NCBI GenBank assembly: GCA_000381565.1
Contig: KB906725.1
Coordinates: forward strand, 1,877,731-1,941,730
Direction: 5' to 3'
DNA length: 64,000 nt
Origin: Oxalobacteraceae bacterium AB_14
GTDB lineage: Bacteria; Pseudomonadota; Gammaproteobacteria; Burkholderiales; Burkholderiaceae_D
A program made the position numbers and the translations under genes. The number at the start of each line of letters is the position of its first letter. Within the stretch, counting starts at the first letter, position 1. Below, one piece after another: positions 41,030-49,139 of this stretch. The notes below the pieces were generated by a model, which was not told the DNA's origin, ran no database searches, and was given only the letters and a program-made list of their open reading frames with translations.

Positions 41030-41941
41030 ATGTCATTATTCTGCACGGCCAACAAGTCAATGGATATTACCAAGTTACTTGCTCCAACGCACAAGTTGTT
41101 TGAGGCCATCGAAGTTTACAAGGTCGATATGGGCTTGAAACCGCATGGTGAGCACTACGCGTCAAACATAAAATTAATAGATTTTAAATTTAACAAAGCT
41201 CATTTAATCAAACGGTTACGTGAAGCGATTGTTCGATGGGTTTTTTCCAGTTCGGAAACAGACCGGATTTTCAAGGAGGCATTCGGCGTAGACGAGGACC
41301 ATGCAGCCGCCTCCACAGCCCTCTACACGTCCGCTAGGGAAACAATTCGTATTTCTGCTCCCCAGGGCCAATTTGGGGAACTAATTCTGAGTGCGTTTCT
41401 CCAACATCTGTTCAGTGCAGCTCCCCTTCTGCGCAAGCAGGTCGTTCGAACGAGTGATAATCATGAACGATTTGGTGCGGACGCTATTCATGTAAGTACT
41501 GGTACGCCGTATAAGCTTTTCCTTGGCGAATCAAAATGCTACAAATCTGCGTACACATTCAACGCAGCTTTTCAAGCATCTCTGGAAAGTATGTGCAATA
41601 CGATTGAAAACTTTGAGCGCGAAATTCAAAGTTTTACTACTGGCGGGTTTATAGAGAACGACCTCAAAGGACTTGCTTTATCTATACTGAAGAATGAGAT
41701 TTCTGACTTGGAAATCCATCCAGTGTGCATTATCATTTATAATGAGAAGCAAAAAATCTCTGCCGTAGGGGCAAATAACAGGCAAGAAGAAATAAGAAAC
41801 GCCTTAATCAGTCGTTGCAAAAATGTGCCAAGCGATGCTTACGATAGTATAGATGAATCTGCACTTCAAAGATTTATATATATAATTTTCCCTATTTGGG
41901 ACCTGGAAAAGCTTCTTGATGAATTTATTGAAGCACTATGA
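41030..41941 (+). CDS. hamA: Hachiman anti-phage protein HamA (DUF1837 nuclease)
   Basis: 303 residues from ATG 41030; ATG 41060 is a possible later start. Family features are QFGELILSAFLQHLF, then FGADAIHVSTGTPYKLFLGE and SKCYKSAY. The D of GADAIH and the E-x-K of GESK give a PD-(D/E)xK-like active site, fitting the DNA-degrading role reported for HamA when the complex is triggered. The C-terminal end IYIIFPIWDLEKLLDEFIEAL is also family-like. It overlaps hamB by 4 bases. Codon use is AT-rich compared with the backbone. In Hachiman, HamA is held by HamB and released on DNA damage or phage infection; that mechanism is known for other members, not tested here. Confidence 0.86.
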   Translation: MSLFCTANKSMDITKLLAPTHKLFEAIEVYKVDMGLKPHGEHYASNIKLIDFKFNKAHLIKRLREAIVRWVFSSSETDRIFKEAFGVDEDHAAASTALYTSARETIRISAPQGQFGELILSAFLQHLFSAAPLLRKQVVRTSDNHERFGADAIHVSTGTPYKLFLGESKCYKSAYTFNAAFQASLESMCNTIENFEREIQSFTTGGFIENDLKGLALSILKNEISDLEIHPVCIIIYNEKQKISAVGANNRQEEIRNALISRCKNVPSDAYDSIDESALQRFIYIIFPIWDLEKLLDEFIEAL

Positions 41942-44406
41942 AAGATGCGATAAAAAAATTACTTCAGATGGATCTGGAGTATTCTGCGCGAAGCATTGGT
42001 CTAGATTCTCCATCAACAGGGGAGTACGATGAGGAATCGCTCTATTCCATTATTAATCAGATTGAGGTTGCTCTTTTAGATGGAGGGAAGCCTGCAGATA
42101 TCGCTAGCGTTTGCGCGCTTCTGTGGACACACTTTGGAGAACAGTACGATTTGCTGGCCGGTTACATCTACAGCGTGATGACTCGCGTTGGCTTTTCTCC
42201 AGTGCAGCCAATGTTGGCAGCACAAGGAGGACAAGTCAATTATTCCTCTGTAGTCTCGATGCTGGAAACGACGGCCCAGCGCTATCGCTATTCGGTTGAA
42301 ATTTTCGGCGAACGCTTCTTCTTAACGGAATTTCAGTCAAGGCTCTGGAAAGCGATATCTGAGCAGAGCCATATCGCTGTTTCTGCCCCCACTTCGGCAG
42401 GTAAATCGTTCCTCATATGCCTAAATCTGATATCAATCGCTTCTAAGCGCGGCGGGGTTTCTATATATATAGTCCCTAACCTTACGCTGATGTCCCAAGT
42501 TGCAAACGACTTAATAGATTTGGCACGTCGCCATTCTCAAGATATTGATATTAAAACACACCTTCCTGTAGTGGCAGCTTCTAAGCCAACTATATATGTT
42601 CTTACGCAGGAGCGATTAATCGAGCCCGGAAGCCATTTTTCTGAAAATGCGATAGATTTTTTAATTATTGATGAAGTCCAAAACATTGAGAGAGCGTTTG
42701 ATTTTGAAAGTAATGATGAGCGGTCACGCCTATTAATTGATGTTTTGGTAAATTTACATGATTCATATGGCCCATACAAGACAATTATTATTGGTCCTCG
42801 GATTAGTGAAGCGGCGATACTAGCCACCAAACTTTTTAAAAAGCGTGCGATAGCAGTTTCAACCGATTCATCTCCAGTTACAAATATTTGCTACTCGATA
42901 ACTCCGGTTAAGAAGGATGCGACGGAGATAATTTTTACTCAGTTTTCAGAATTGAGCAGGAATTCTCTTTCAGTTAAGCTTAAAAACTCAATTGGAGCAA
43001 CAGGTTTCGATAAAAAAAATTACGATGAGGATTTCAAAAAATATCTGGCTAATGTTACTGCGGCACACTCCGGCAGTTTGATTTTCTCTCCGACGTCTAC
43101 GCAAGCCCGGCGGAGTGCTGTCAGTCTTGGCAGTACCTTGCCGAAGTCCGAAAATGCAAAGCTTAAGAGTCTGGCAAAATATATTGAGGACACCGTGAGT
43201 TCCACTTATGATTTGGCCTATTGTGTTCAGCGAGGCGTGGCCTTTCACCACGGAAAAATGCCACAGCATATTAGAAATGCCATCGAGTTCGCAATCGGCG
43301 CTCGTCACTTCACATTCGTAACTTGCACCACAACATTAATGCAAGGTGTTAATATACCTGCTAGAAGTGTATTTATCCGAAATCCCCACTTATTCCTTAA
43401 GAAGAAAATTGGTGCGGTAGAACTTAGTGCTTATGAGATTGCAAACCTTCGTGGACGCGCCGGTCGTTTGTTGAAAGACTTTGTCGGAAGAACGTTCGTT
43501 CTTGATGGTACATCATTTGACGTTGAGCGCCAGGAAAGTCTATTCGAAGCGCCATCGAAGAAGCTTGATGGCAGTTATAAAGAGACTTTTGAGGCAAACC
43601 GTAAAGAAATCGTAGATTCTATAGTCGCGACATCTCAGCAACGTGGTGCATTAGCACGCTATGTTGCTAATGTGGTGTACACCGACTCATCAGCAGGTGC
43701 AACGTTGGCGCGAAAAGGAATATCTTTGGCTGATCACGAATTCCTGGCTATCAAGCGGTCGGTTATGAACCTCACAGTACCTGCTGAAGTTTGTCGACAG
43801 CACCGCTACTGGGATCCTTTTGATCTGCAAAAAATTTACGACCATCGATACCAATTCAATTTGCCTGTTTCACCTTTTGATGATGATTGCGCAAGATCCC
43901 TGGAGGCTATAATTATTGGTCTTTGTAAACTAGTCCCTCATCGCGCCGAGCATTTTTTAGGAAAAACTAACATGAATGCTCCGATGCCTTGGATCGTTTC
44001 GATTAACGCTGTAAATTGGGCGAAGGAGACTCCCTTAAAAGAACTACTTGACACTGAATTTGCTAGAGAGGACAACGATAAAACAGAACGCGCCATATCT
44101 CTCTTGCAGAACACTGTCTCATTTGGCGTGCCCTCATTGATAGCCCCGCTGTACTCCATGCTGGACAGAAAATCGATGTTGTTATCAGCAATTGAGCGCG
44201 GTGCTTATCGGAAAGAAACGCTGCTTCAGCTGGATCACAATATCCCCCGAGAAACGGCGATCGCAGTCACTGAACTGGCTAAGAAGCGTCATCGTCCACT
44301 GCCCGATCTAGCCGCGATTTTGGCATTTCTGAAGGACGTTAAGGTGTCGTATTGGAGTGCAGTTCAATTCCGTCACCTTATTGAATTGGATGTGCTTTCG
44401 GACTAG
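41938..44406 (+). CDS. hamB: Hachiman anti-phage helicase HamB
   Basis: 822 residues. A superfamily 2 helicase of Ski2-like type: FLTEFQSRLWKAI before Walker A SAPTSAGKSF (about 149-158), motif II IIDEVQNIER (about 242-251), FTFVTCTTTLMQGVNIPAR (motif V) and IANLRGRAGRLLKDF (motif VI, about 500-515). The C-terminal 250 residues are helical and not otherwise recognised. In known Hachiman systems HamB senses damaged or phage DNA and controls HamA. It is AT-rich and ends 426 bases before the right 13-bp island repeat. No frameshift is visible, so the system should be functional. Confidence 0.88.
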   Translation: MKDAIKKLLQMDLEYSARSIGLDSPSTGEYDEESLYSIINQIEVALLDGGKPADIASVCALLWTHFGEQYDLLAGYIYSVMTRVGFSPVQPMLAAQGGQVNYSSVVSMLETTAQRYRYSVEIFGERFFLTEFQSRLWKAISEQSHIAVSAPTSAGKSFLICLNLISIASKRGGVSIYIVPNLTLMSQVANDLIDLARRHSQDIDIKTHLPVVAASKPTIYVLTQERLIEPGSHFSENAIDFLIIDEVQNIERAFDFESNDERSRLLIDVLVNLHDSYGPYKTIIIGPRISEAAILATKLFKKRAIAVSTDSSPVTNICYSITPVKKDATEIIFTQFSELSRNSLSVKLKNSIGATGFDKKNYDEDFKKYLANVTAAHSGSLIFSPTSTQARRSAVSLGSTLPKSENAKLKSLAKYIEDTVSSTYDLAYCVQRGVAFHHGKMPQHIRNAIEFAIGARHFTFVTCTTTLMQGVNIPARSVFIRNPHLFLKKKIGAVELSAYEIANLRGRAGRLLKDFVGRTFVLDGTSFDVERQESLFEAPSKKLDGSYKETFEANRKEIVDSIVATSQQRGALARYVANVVYTDSSAGATLARKGISLADHEFLAIKRSVMNLTVPAEVCRQHRYWDPFDLQKIYDHRYQFNLPVSPFDDDCARSLEAIIIGLCKLVPHRAEHFLGKTNMNAPMPWIVSINAVNWAKETPLKELLDTEFAREDNDKTERAISLLQNTVSFGVPSLIAPLYSMLDRKSMLLSAIERGAYRKETLLQLDHNIPRETAIAVTELAKKRHRPLPDLAAILAFLKDVKVSYWSAVQFRHLIELDVLSD

Positions 44407-44419
44407 CAGAATGAGCTGC

Positions 44420-44530
44420 ATGACAACCTACGCGCTTGCTCTGCACTTTATGCTGCTGGTTTTTGTTCGCGCATCAGCCGGTCGATGCGTCTCTAGGGTG
44501 GGTTCCATTTGGAAACGTAAGGTGATATCC
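44420..44530 (+). pseudogene. P4-type integrase fragment at the right edge of the island
   Basis: The frame reads LALHFMLLVFVRASAG, matching IALRLMLLVFVRTSEL of the integrase at 31789. A shifted phase just after gives GGFHLET, resembling the WSEIDLETG that follows in intact integrases. The rest is lost. Such fragments are common at the far end of P4-type islands. Confidence 0.45.
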
Positions 44531-44831
44531 GTAGTACCATCGCCGATATGTCCTGGAATTTCTGCAGTTGCAAAGGGCCAACTTGTCGTGCTGAATAATC
44601 GCTACTCGGAGCGTTTGATCCTAGGGATGTCCATGTCATAGATGGGCTCACCACATAGCGATCTGGCATTCGATTGGTGGCTCTTTTCGACGAATGCCGT
44701 CGATTATTTGGATAATCGAAGCAGTGTCAAAATATTAATTAAGTGATAATTTTTTTGGGGTGCTAATGAGGGTAAATTGCCAACCGAATTTGTACGAAAG
44801 CCAGTCCCTGCTTAGCTTCGTTTAGGGATAG
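44531..44831. other. AT-rich tail of the island, nothing recognised
   Basis: No credible gene and no clear repeat. It bridges the integrase fragment and the 13-bp tRNA-derived repeat. Confidence 0.3.
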
Positions 44832-44844
44832 GAATCCCCCTCTC
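44832..44844. repeat. 13-bp copy of tRNA-Ser 3' end, candidate attR
   Basis: GAATCCCCCTCTC, identical to 29898-29910 in the T-arm and acceptor of tRNA-Ser. The bases after it (GGATAC) do not continue the tRNA. A strong terminator follows, as it does after the tRNA itself. Confidence 0.5.
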
Positions 44845-44856
44845 GGATACAAAAGC

Positions 44857-44881
44857 AAAAGCCACCCTCGGGTGGCTTTTT
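44857..44881 (+). terminator. rho-independent terminator next to candidate attR
   Basis: AAAAGCCACCC, TC loop, GGGTGGCTTTTT. The stem is perfect, with A and T runs on the two sides, so it may work in both directions. Confidence 0.8.
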
Positions 44882-44905
44882 GCGTTGTATCCTTGATAGA
44901 GAGAA

Positions 44906-45015
44906 GCAAGCCCCCTGCGGGGCTTGCGCGGTCGCCAAGGCGGCCGGTTTGAAGGCATCGCCCCTGCAGGGGCGAGCCTCTCCGAATCGTCCAATTGCCA
45001 CCGCAGCGCGGTGGC
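44906..45015. repeat. cluster of perfect hairpins right of the island
   Basis: Three perfect stems: GCAAGCCCC/GGGGCTTGC at 44906-44927, the 16-bp palindrome CGCCCCTGCAGGGGCG at 44959-44974, and GCCACCGC/GCGGTGGC with a 3-base loop at 44997-45015. Weaker GC-rich pairings continue to about 45040. No gene fits this stretch between the island and the HxlR gene. Confidence 0.65.
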
Positions 45016-45108
45016 GCGCCGAAGGCGCCGCGCGCAGCGCAAAATTCCTCAGAGTACTATTCCCCAAAGCATCGCCATAATGCCGCAGCCGCCTCTTTGC
45101 ATCGCCGG

Positions 45109-45489
45109 CTACGGCAAAGCATCGCGCATGGCGAGGATGCGCGCCATCTCCGTCATGTGCTCAGTTCCCCAGGTGCAAAGCGGGACGATAGCCTCAGCCA
45201 GGCTACGGCCAAGCGGGGCCAGCGCGTAGTCCACGCGCGGCGGCACCTCCTTATAGTCGGTCCGCACCAGCATATGATCGGCCTCCAGATCCTTCAATTG
45301 CTGGATCAGCACCTTGTTGCTGACGCCCGAAATCAAGCGTTTAAGTTCGCTATAACGCTTCGGGCCGTCGCGCAGGAAAAACAGGATCAGCGGTTTCCAC
45401 TTACCCGAGATGATGCGGAGCGTAGCGTCGAGCCCGCAGGAGAAGTCGCCGGTACCGACGGTGCCGCAGGTTTGAGTAGGAGTCGTCAT
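45109..45489 (-). CDS. HxlR-family transcriptional regulator
   Basis: 126 residues. The HxlR winged-helix pattern is clear: FSCGLDATLRIISGKWKPLI, ELKRLISGVSNKVLIQQLKD and YALAPLGRSLAEAI. A cysteine near the start (CGLDAT) is at the position used for redox or electrophile sensing in relatives such as YodB. It is transcribed away from the SDR gene; the 107-bp gap holds a dyad that could be its operator, so it probably represses the SDR gene and itself. Confidence 0.92.
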   Translation of the reverse strand: MTTPTQTCGTVGTGDFSCGLDATLRIISGKWKPLILFFLRDGPKRYSELKRLISGVSNKVLIQQLKDLEADHMLVRTDYKEVPPRVDYALAPLGRSLAEAIVPLCTWGTEHMTEMARILAMRDALP

Positions 45490-45497
45490 TATTTTGT

Positions 45498-45533
45498 GGT
45501 TACCTAAAAGTGCATACTTGTGCTTAGGTTACC
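45498..45533. promoter_or_regulatory. dyad between hxlR-type and SDR genes, candidate operator
   Basis: GGTTACCTAA at 45498-45507 and TTAGGTTACC at 45524-45533, inverted with one pair of mismatched positions and 16 bases between. It is placed in the shared promoter region of two divergent genes. Confidence 0.5.
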
Positions 45534-45596
45534 TGAACTCCATACTCTATTCAAGCAAGCAGACTCCTGCTTCCTAACCAAGGAAAGAGACAAGCC

Positions 45597-46331
45597 ATGA
45601 CCAGACTGAATGGAAAGACCGCCGTGATCACCGGCGGCGCAACCGGTATCGGCCGCGCTGCGGCCAAGCGCTTCATCGAAGAGGGGGCCTTCGTCTTCAT
45701 CTTCGGCCGCCGACAGGAAGCGCTCGACGCCGCCGTGGCCGACCTCGGGCCCAATGCCCGCGCGGTGAAGGGCTCGGTCACCGATGAGGCCGACCTCGAC
45801 CGCCTCTACGCGGCGGTGAAGGCCGAGCGCGGAACCCTCGACATCGTCCTCGCCAATGCCGGGGTGGGGAGCCTGCTTCCGCTCGGCAAGATCACCGCCG
45901 AGCACATAGCCGAAACCTTCGACACCAATGTGAAGGGTTTGATCTTCACGGTCCAGAAGGCGCTGCCGCTGATGGGCGAGGGCGGTTCGATCATCCTGAC
46001 CGGATCGAGCGCCGGCACTACGGGCGCCCCGGCATTCAGCGCCTACAGCGCGAGCAAGGCGGCAGTGCGCAACCTCGCGCGGTCCTGGGCGGAGGACCTG
46101 AAGGGCACCGGCATCCGGGTAAACGTGCTGTCGCCTGGGCCGACCGCGACCGAACTGGCGAAGGCGGCGGTGGGCGAGGAAGGCATGAAGGTGTTCGCCG
46201 CGATGACTCCGCTCAAGCGCATGGCAGATCCGGCGGAGATCGGGGCGGTGGCTGCCTTTCTCGCGTCGCAGGACAGCAGCTTCATGACCGCCAGCGAAGT
46301 CGCCGCCGACGGCGGTCTGGCGCAAATCTGA
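45597..46331 (+). CDS. SDR-family NAD(P)-dependent oxidoreductase
   Basis: 244 residues, the classical short-chain dehydrogenase size. The cofactor-binding TGGATGIGRAAAKR (TGxxxGIG), NAG at about residue 86 in VLANAGVGS, the catalytic serine in ILTGSSAGTTG, and Y-x-x-x-K in AYSASKAA are all present. The final FMTASEVAADGGLAQI is typical. The arginine-rich GRRQEALD after strand 2 favours NADP. Substrate unknown. Likely controlled by the divergent HxlR regulator and induced by reactive carbonyls or quinones. Confidence 0.94.
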   Translation: MTRLNGKTAVITGGATGIGRAAAKRFIEEGAFVFIFGRRQEALDAAVADLGPNARAVKGSVTDEADLDRLYAAVKAERGTLDIVLANAGVGSLLPLGKITAEHIAETFDTNVKGLIFTVQKALPLMGEGGSIILTGSSAGTTGAPAFSAYSASKAAVRNLARSWAEDLKGTGIRVNVLSPGPTATELAKAAVGEEGMKVFAAMTPLKRMADPAEIGAVAAFLASQDSSFMTASEVAADGGLAQI

Positions 46332-46404
46332 TGCACTACGCCCGGCCGCTCGCTCCATTCGATATGCGGAGCCCGGCAGGGCGTGCTCAACCAAAGGAAA
46401 ATCT

Positions 46405-46629
46405 ATGAGCTATGCAATTATCGGCTTCGGCAAGCTCGGCCAGGCGCTTGCCAAGGCGTTTGCCCGAAGCGGCATTGAAGTAGCCGTTGCCACCACGCGC
46501 AACCCGGAAAGCTTCGCTTCCGCTGCGGCCGCGATCGGAGCCTGGATCATTCCCAAGACACTGGCGGAAGCCGTCAAGGCCGACGTCGTCTTTTTGGCTG
46601 TGCGTTTCGAGTCGCACAGCCGCGTAGCG
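46405..46629 (+). pseudogene. truncated NAD(P)-binding (F420-reductase-like) oxidoreductase
   Basis: The first 75 codons encode a Rossmann domain of the coenzyme F420-dependent NADP oxidoreductase family: YAIIGFGKLGQALAKAFARS, then TTRNPESF and KADVVFLAVRFESHSRVA. The family continues with a second half of about 130 residues, which is absent. At about 46620 the sequence turns into the antisense of a LytTR-type regulator; the open frame continues to 46821 but only as low-complexity sequence. GGAAA stands before the ATG. The gene is broken by a deletion or insertion. Confidence 0.75.
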
Positions 46630-47499
46630 CTCGCTGACGGCAAGCTGGACGCCGCAGCGCAGGCTCAGCAAATAGTTGCCGTCGCGCGTGATGGTCAGCG
46701 TGTCAAGCTGGTCGGTGCGGGCGATGGCGCCGCACGTAGCGCTCCGGATCCAGCTCGCGCTCAAGCTGCCCGAGCAGGAGGCGATGCAGCTCGCGCAGCA
46801 GCAGCGGCGGGCGGGGCGTAGCCAGCAGCTTGGCATTCGGGCGCTCGACCCGCACGCACAAGCGCGCCGTAGCGCAGGCGCTGCAAGGCCAGGTAATTGT
46901 CGATAAACGCCAATTCGTCGGCCAGCGGCACCGCGTCGCGCTCGCAGGCGGTCAGCGCATAGCGCAACTGGTCCGACAGCCGGTTGATGCCGCCCAGCGC
47001 CACCTTCTTGTCGTCCGAATGGCATTGAGCGGATTGAACATGAAATGCGGTTCGAACTGACCGCGCAGCGACGCCAGGCGCAGCCGCTCCAGTTCCACCC
47101 GCAAGCGCCAGTTGTCGGTCTGCGACTGCTGCCAGGCGCGATCAGGCGCCTTGGTCTGGCGCCCGATCGACACCGCCAGTAGCGTCACATAGGTCATGGT
47201 CATCAGCAGGAGGCAGACAAACCACTGATAGATACTGGAACTGCGCAGATCGGCCAGCACCAGCGACCAGGCGAACACGGACTGGGTCTGCCAGATATAG
47301 CGGGCCGACTGGGACGACACTTCGAGCGGCATGAACAGCACAACAGCAGTACATCGCCGAGCGCGATGGCGCCGGCGCGGGTGGCGCTGGCCGACCGCCG
47401 CGCAGAGTACAGGGACCACACGCAGCTCAGGCCTTGCAGCAGCAGCGAACTGCGCCATCGGTGTCCCAGGATCGTGGCGGGCATGGTCGTCAAGCGCAT
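46622..47499 (-). pseudogene. collapsed LytS-type sensor kinase fused to LytTR regulator end
   Basis: Reading the minus strand: a kinase N-terminus from about 47499 (TTMPATILGHRWRSSLLLQG), a frameshift, membrane segment FVCLLLMTMTYVTLLAVSI, then QFEPHFMFNPLNAI, the histidine box of LytS kinases. A second shift follows, then KKVALGGINRLSDQLRYALT and FIDNYLALQRLRYG. From about 46860 the match changes to LytTR: LLLGQLERELDPERYVR, then DGNYLLSLRCGVQLAVSERY near the end. The ATPase domain of the kinase and the receiver domain of the regulator are gone, so one deletion joined the two genes. Confidence 0.7.
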
Positions 47500-47701
47500 G
47501 GTGGAAAAGTTGGCTATGCGGAAAGTATAGCAGCGCAGCGCCGCCAGCCGTACCGCCTTCGGCCCGCTTCGTCACGCCGCTCATCCCATTCATCACAGCA
47601 GCCGTGCCATGGCGCTCCCGCCACACCATAATCGGCCTCGGCCTTGGGGCGGCGGATCGCTGCACCGTGCCATCCGTTTTTCGACCATCCAACGTAGGAG
47701 T

Positions 47702-48673
47702 ATGAAGATGAGTTTCAAGATCACGCGGCGTGCTGCCGCGACCGCGCTGGCCGGCGTCATATTGTTCGCCAGCAAACTGGTGCTGGCCGCCGCTCCCATG
47801 GTGCCGACCCAGGCGCCCGCCTACTATCGCATGATGCTGGGCCGGTTCGAGGTCACGGCCTTGCTCGATGAGAATTCGCCCTGGCCGTCCACGGTGGAGG
47901 ACCTGTTCCCCAAGCTGGCCGAACCGCTCAAATCGGCGCTGCGCAAACGCACCCTGTTGCAACCGTCCTATGACTTTTCCACCATCGCATTCCTGGTCAA
48001 CACCGGCCAGCGCCTGATCCTGGTCGATACCGGCGGCCTCGGCTCGTCCCCCACCTATGGCCAACTGTTCGCCAATCTGCGGGCGGCGGGCTATCGTCCG
48101 GAACAGGTCGACGATATTCTGATCACCCACATGCACCCCGACCATGTCGGCGGCCTCAGCGACGGCGCCAAGCGCATGTTCCCGAACGCGGTGGTGCACG
48201 CCGACCGCCGCGAGCTGGCGCAGTGGCAGCGCGCGGCGGGCAAGGGCAACACCACCGCCAAGGCCATCGTGGCCAAGCTCGCGCCGTACGTCGACAGCGG
48301 CAAATACCAGACCTTCGACGGCGACACCGAGTTGTTTGCCGGGGTGCGCTCGCGCGCCGCCTATGGCCATTCGGATGGACACAGCTTCTATGCCATCGAG
48401 AGCGAGGACAAGAGACTGATGTTGTGGGGTGACTTCGTGGTCAACGACAAGCTGCAGTTCGAGCAGGTCGATCTCGATCCGCCCGGCGAAAAAGACATGG
48501 CGGCCGGCGTGGCCTTGCGCCGCACCATGTTTGGCGAGGCGAGCGAACAGGGTTATCTGGTCGGCGGCGCCCATTTCGGCTTCCCCGGCCTGGGGCGGGT
48601 GCGTGCCATCGAGGGGCGTTTTGTCTGGGTGCCGGTCGACTACGCCGCCTTGAACCTCCCGGCCGTCAAATAG
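47702..48673 (+). CDS. exported MBL-fold metallo-hydrolase
   Basis: 323 residues from ATG 47702 with GTAGGAGT just before it. The N-terminus MKMSFKITRRAAATALAG has a twin-arginine-like signal followed by a hydrophobic segment, so export is likely. The zinc-binding THMHPDHVGG (H-x-H-x-D-H) is at about residue 143-152; other ligands are the histidine in RAAYGHSDGHSF and the aspartate in LWGDFVVN. Quorum-quenching lactonases and many hydrolases share this fold, so the substrate is open. It lies 10 bases before the hydroxylase small subunit and is probably in that operon. Confidence 0.9.
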   Translation: MKMSFKITRRAAATALAGVILFASKLVLAAAPMVPTQAPAYYRMMLGRFEVTALLDENSPWPSTVEDLFPKLAEPLKSALRKRTLLQPSYDFSTIAFLVNTGQRLILVDTGGLGSSPTYGQLFANLRAAGYRPEQVDDILITHMHPDHVGGLSDGAKRMFPNAVVHADRRELAQWQRAAGKGNTTAKAIVAKLAPYVDSGKYQTFDGDTELFAGVRSRAAYGHSDGHSFYAIESEDKRLMLWGDFVVNDKLQFEQVDLDPPGEKDMAAGVALRRTMFGEASEQGYLVGGAHFGFPGLGRVRAIEGRFVWVPVDYAALNLPAVK

Positions 48674-48683
48674 GGAGCCCAAC

Positions 48684-49139
48684 ATGGCGATCGAATTGAC
48701 CGTGAACGGCACACTGCATCGGCTCGATGCGAGCGACGACACGCCACTGCTGTGGGTGTTGCGCGACCATCTGGGCATGCGCGGCACCAAGTTCGGATGC
48801 GGTGCGGCGCTGTGCGGGGCGTGCACCGTCATGCTCGACGGCGACGCGCTGCGCAGTTGCGTCATGCCGCTACAGGCGCTGGCCGGGCGCAGCATTACCA
48901 CCATCGAGGGCCTGTCGCCCGACCGCAGCCACCCGCTGCAGCGCGCCTGGATCGCGCACCAGGTGCCGCAATGCGGCTACTGCCAGTCCGGCATGCTGAT
49001 GGCGGCCGCCGCACTGCTCAAGCGCCACCCCCGTCCGGACGATGCGCAGATCGACGAAGCGATGACGAATATCTGCCGTTGCGGCAGCTACCCGCGCGTG
49101 CGCGCCGCCATCCACGCCGCCGCGCAGGAGGCGTCATGA
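48684..49139 (+). CDS. 2Fe-2S small subunit of molybdenum hydroxylase (IorA/CoxS type)
   Basis: 151 residues. Two 2Fe-2S clusters are encoded: the plant-ferredoxin type in KFGCGAALCGACTVMLDG and the helical one in QCGYCQSGMLM plus NICRCGSYPRVR. The length and the order match the small subunit of isoquinoline 1-oxidoreductase-like enzymes, which pass electrons from the molybdenum site. The stop overlaps the start of the large subunit by 4 bases (ATGA). A FAD-binding middle subunit is absent, as in the two-subunit periplasmic class. Confidence 0.95.
   Translation: MAIELTVNGTLHRLDASDDTPLLWVLRDHLGMRGTKFGCGAALCGACTVMLDGDALRSCVMPLQALAGRSITTIEGLSPDRSHPLQRAWIAHQVPQCGYCQSGMLMAAAALLKRHPRPDDAQIDEAMTNICRCGSYPRVRAAIHAAAQEAS

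Larger units (their letters stand above)
29898..44844. mobile_element. tRNA-Ser-associated genomic island (mosaic, defence genes)
   Basis: Left limit: the tRNA-Ser 3' end, repeat 29898-29910 (GAATCCCCCTCTC). Right limit: the same 13 bases at 44832-44844. Between them lie two P4-type integrases, an IS256 element, an IS3 remnant, a further tyrosine recombinase, the RecQ-PRTase/DprA pair and Hachiman. The AT content of 35.4-38.7 and 41.0-44.4 kb is visibly higher than in the backbone. The right repeat is short and lacks the last tRNA bases, so it may be decayed attR; the true right end could differ. The gene mix suggests several successive insertions rather than one intact element. Confidence 0.65.

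Noticed and set aside
44357..44641. 94-residue protein after hamB
   Set aside because: Only its LLVFVRAS part is recognisable, as an integrase fragment; the frame overlaps hamB and has no ribosome site.
48752..49135. Upstream extension of the hydroxylase large subunit
   Set aside because: This is the out-of-phase shadow of the small subunit; the Tat signal fixes the start at 49136.
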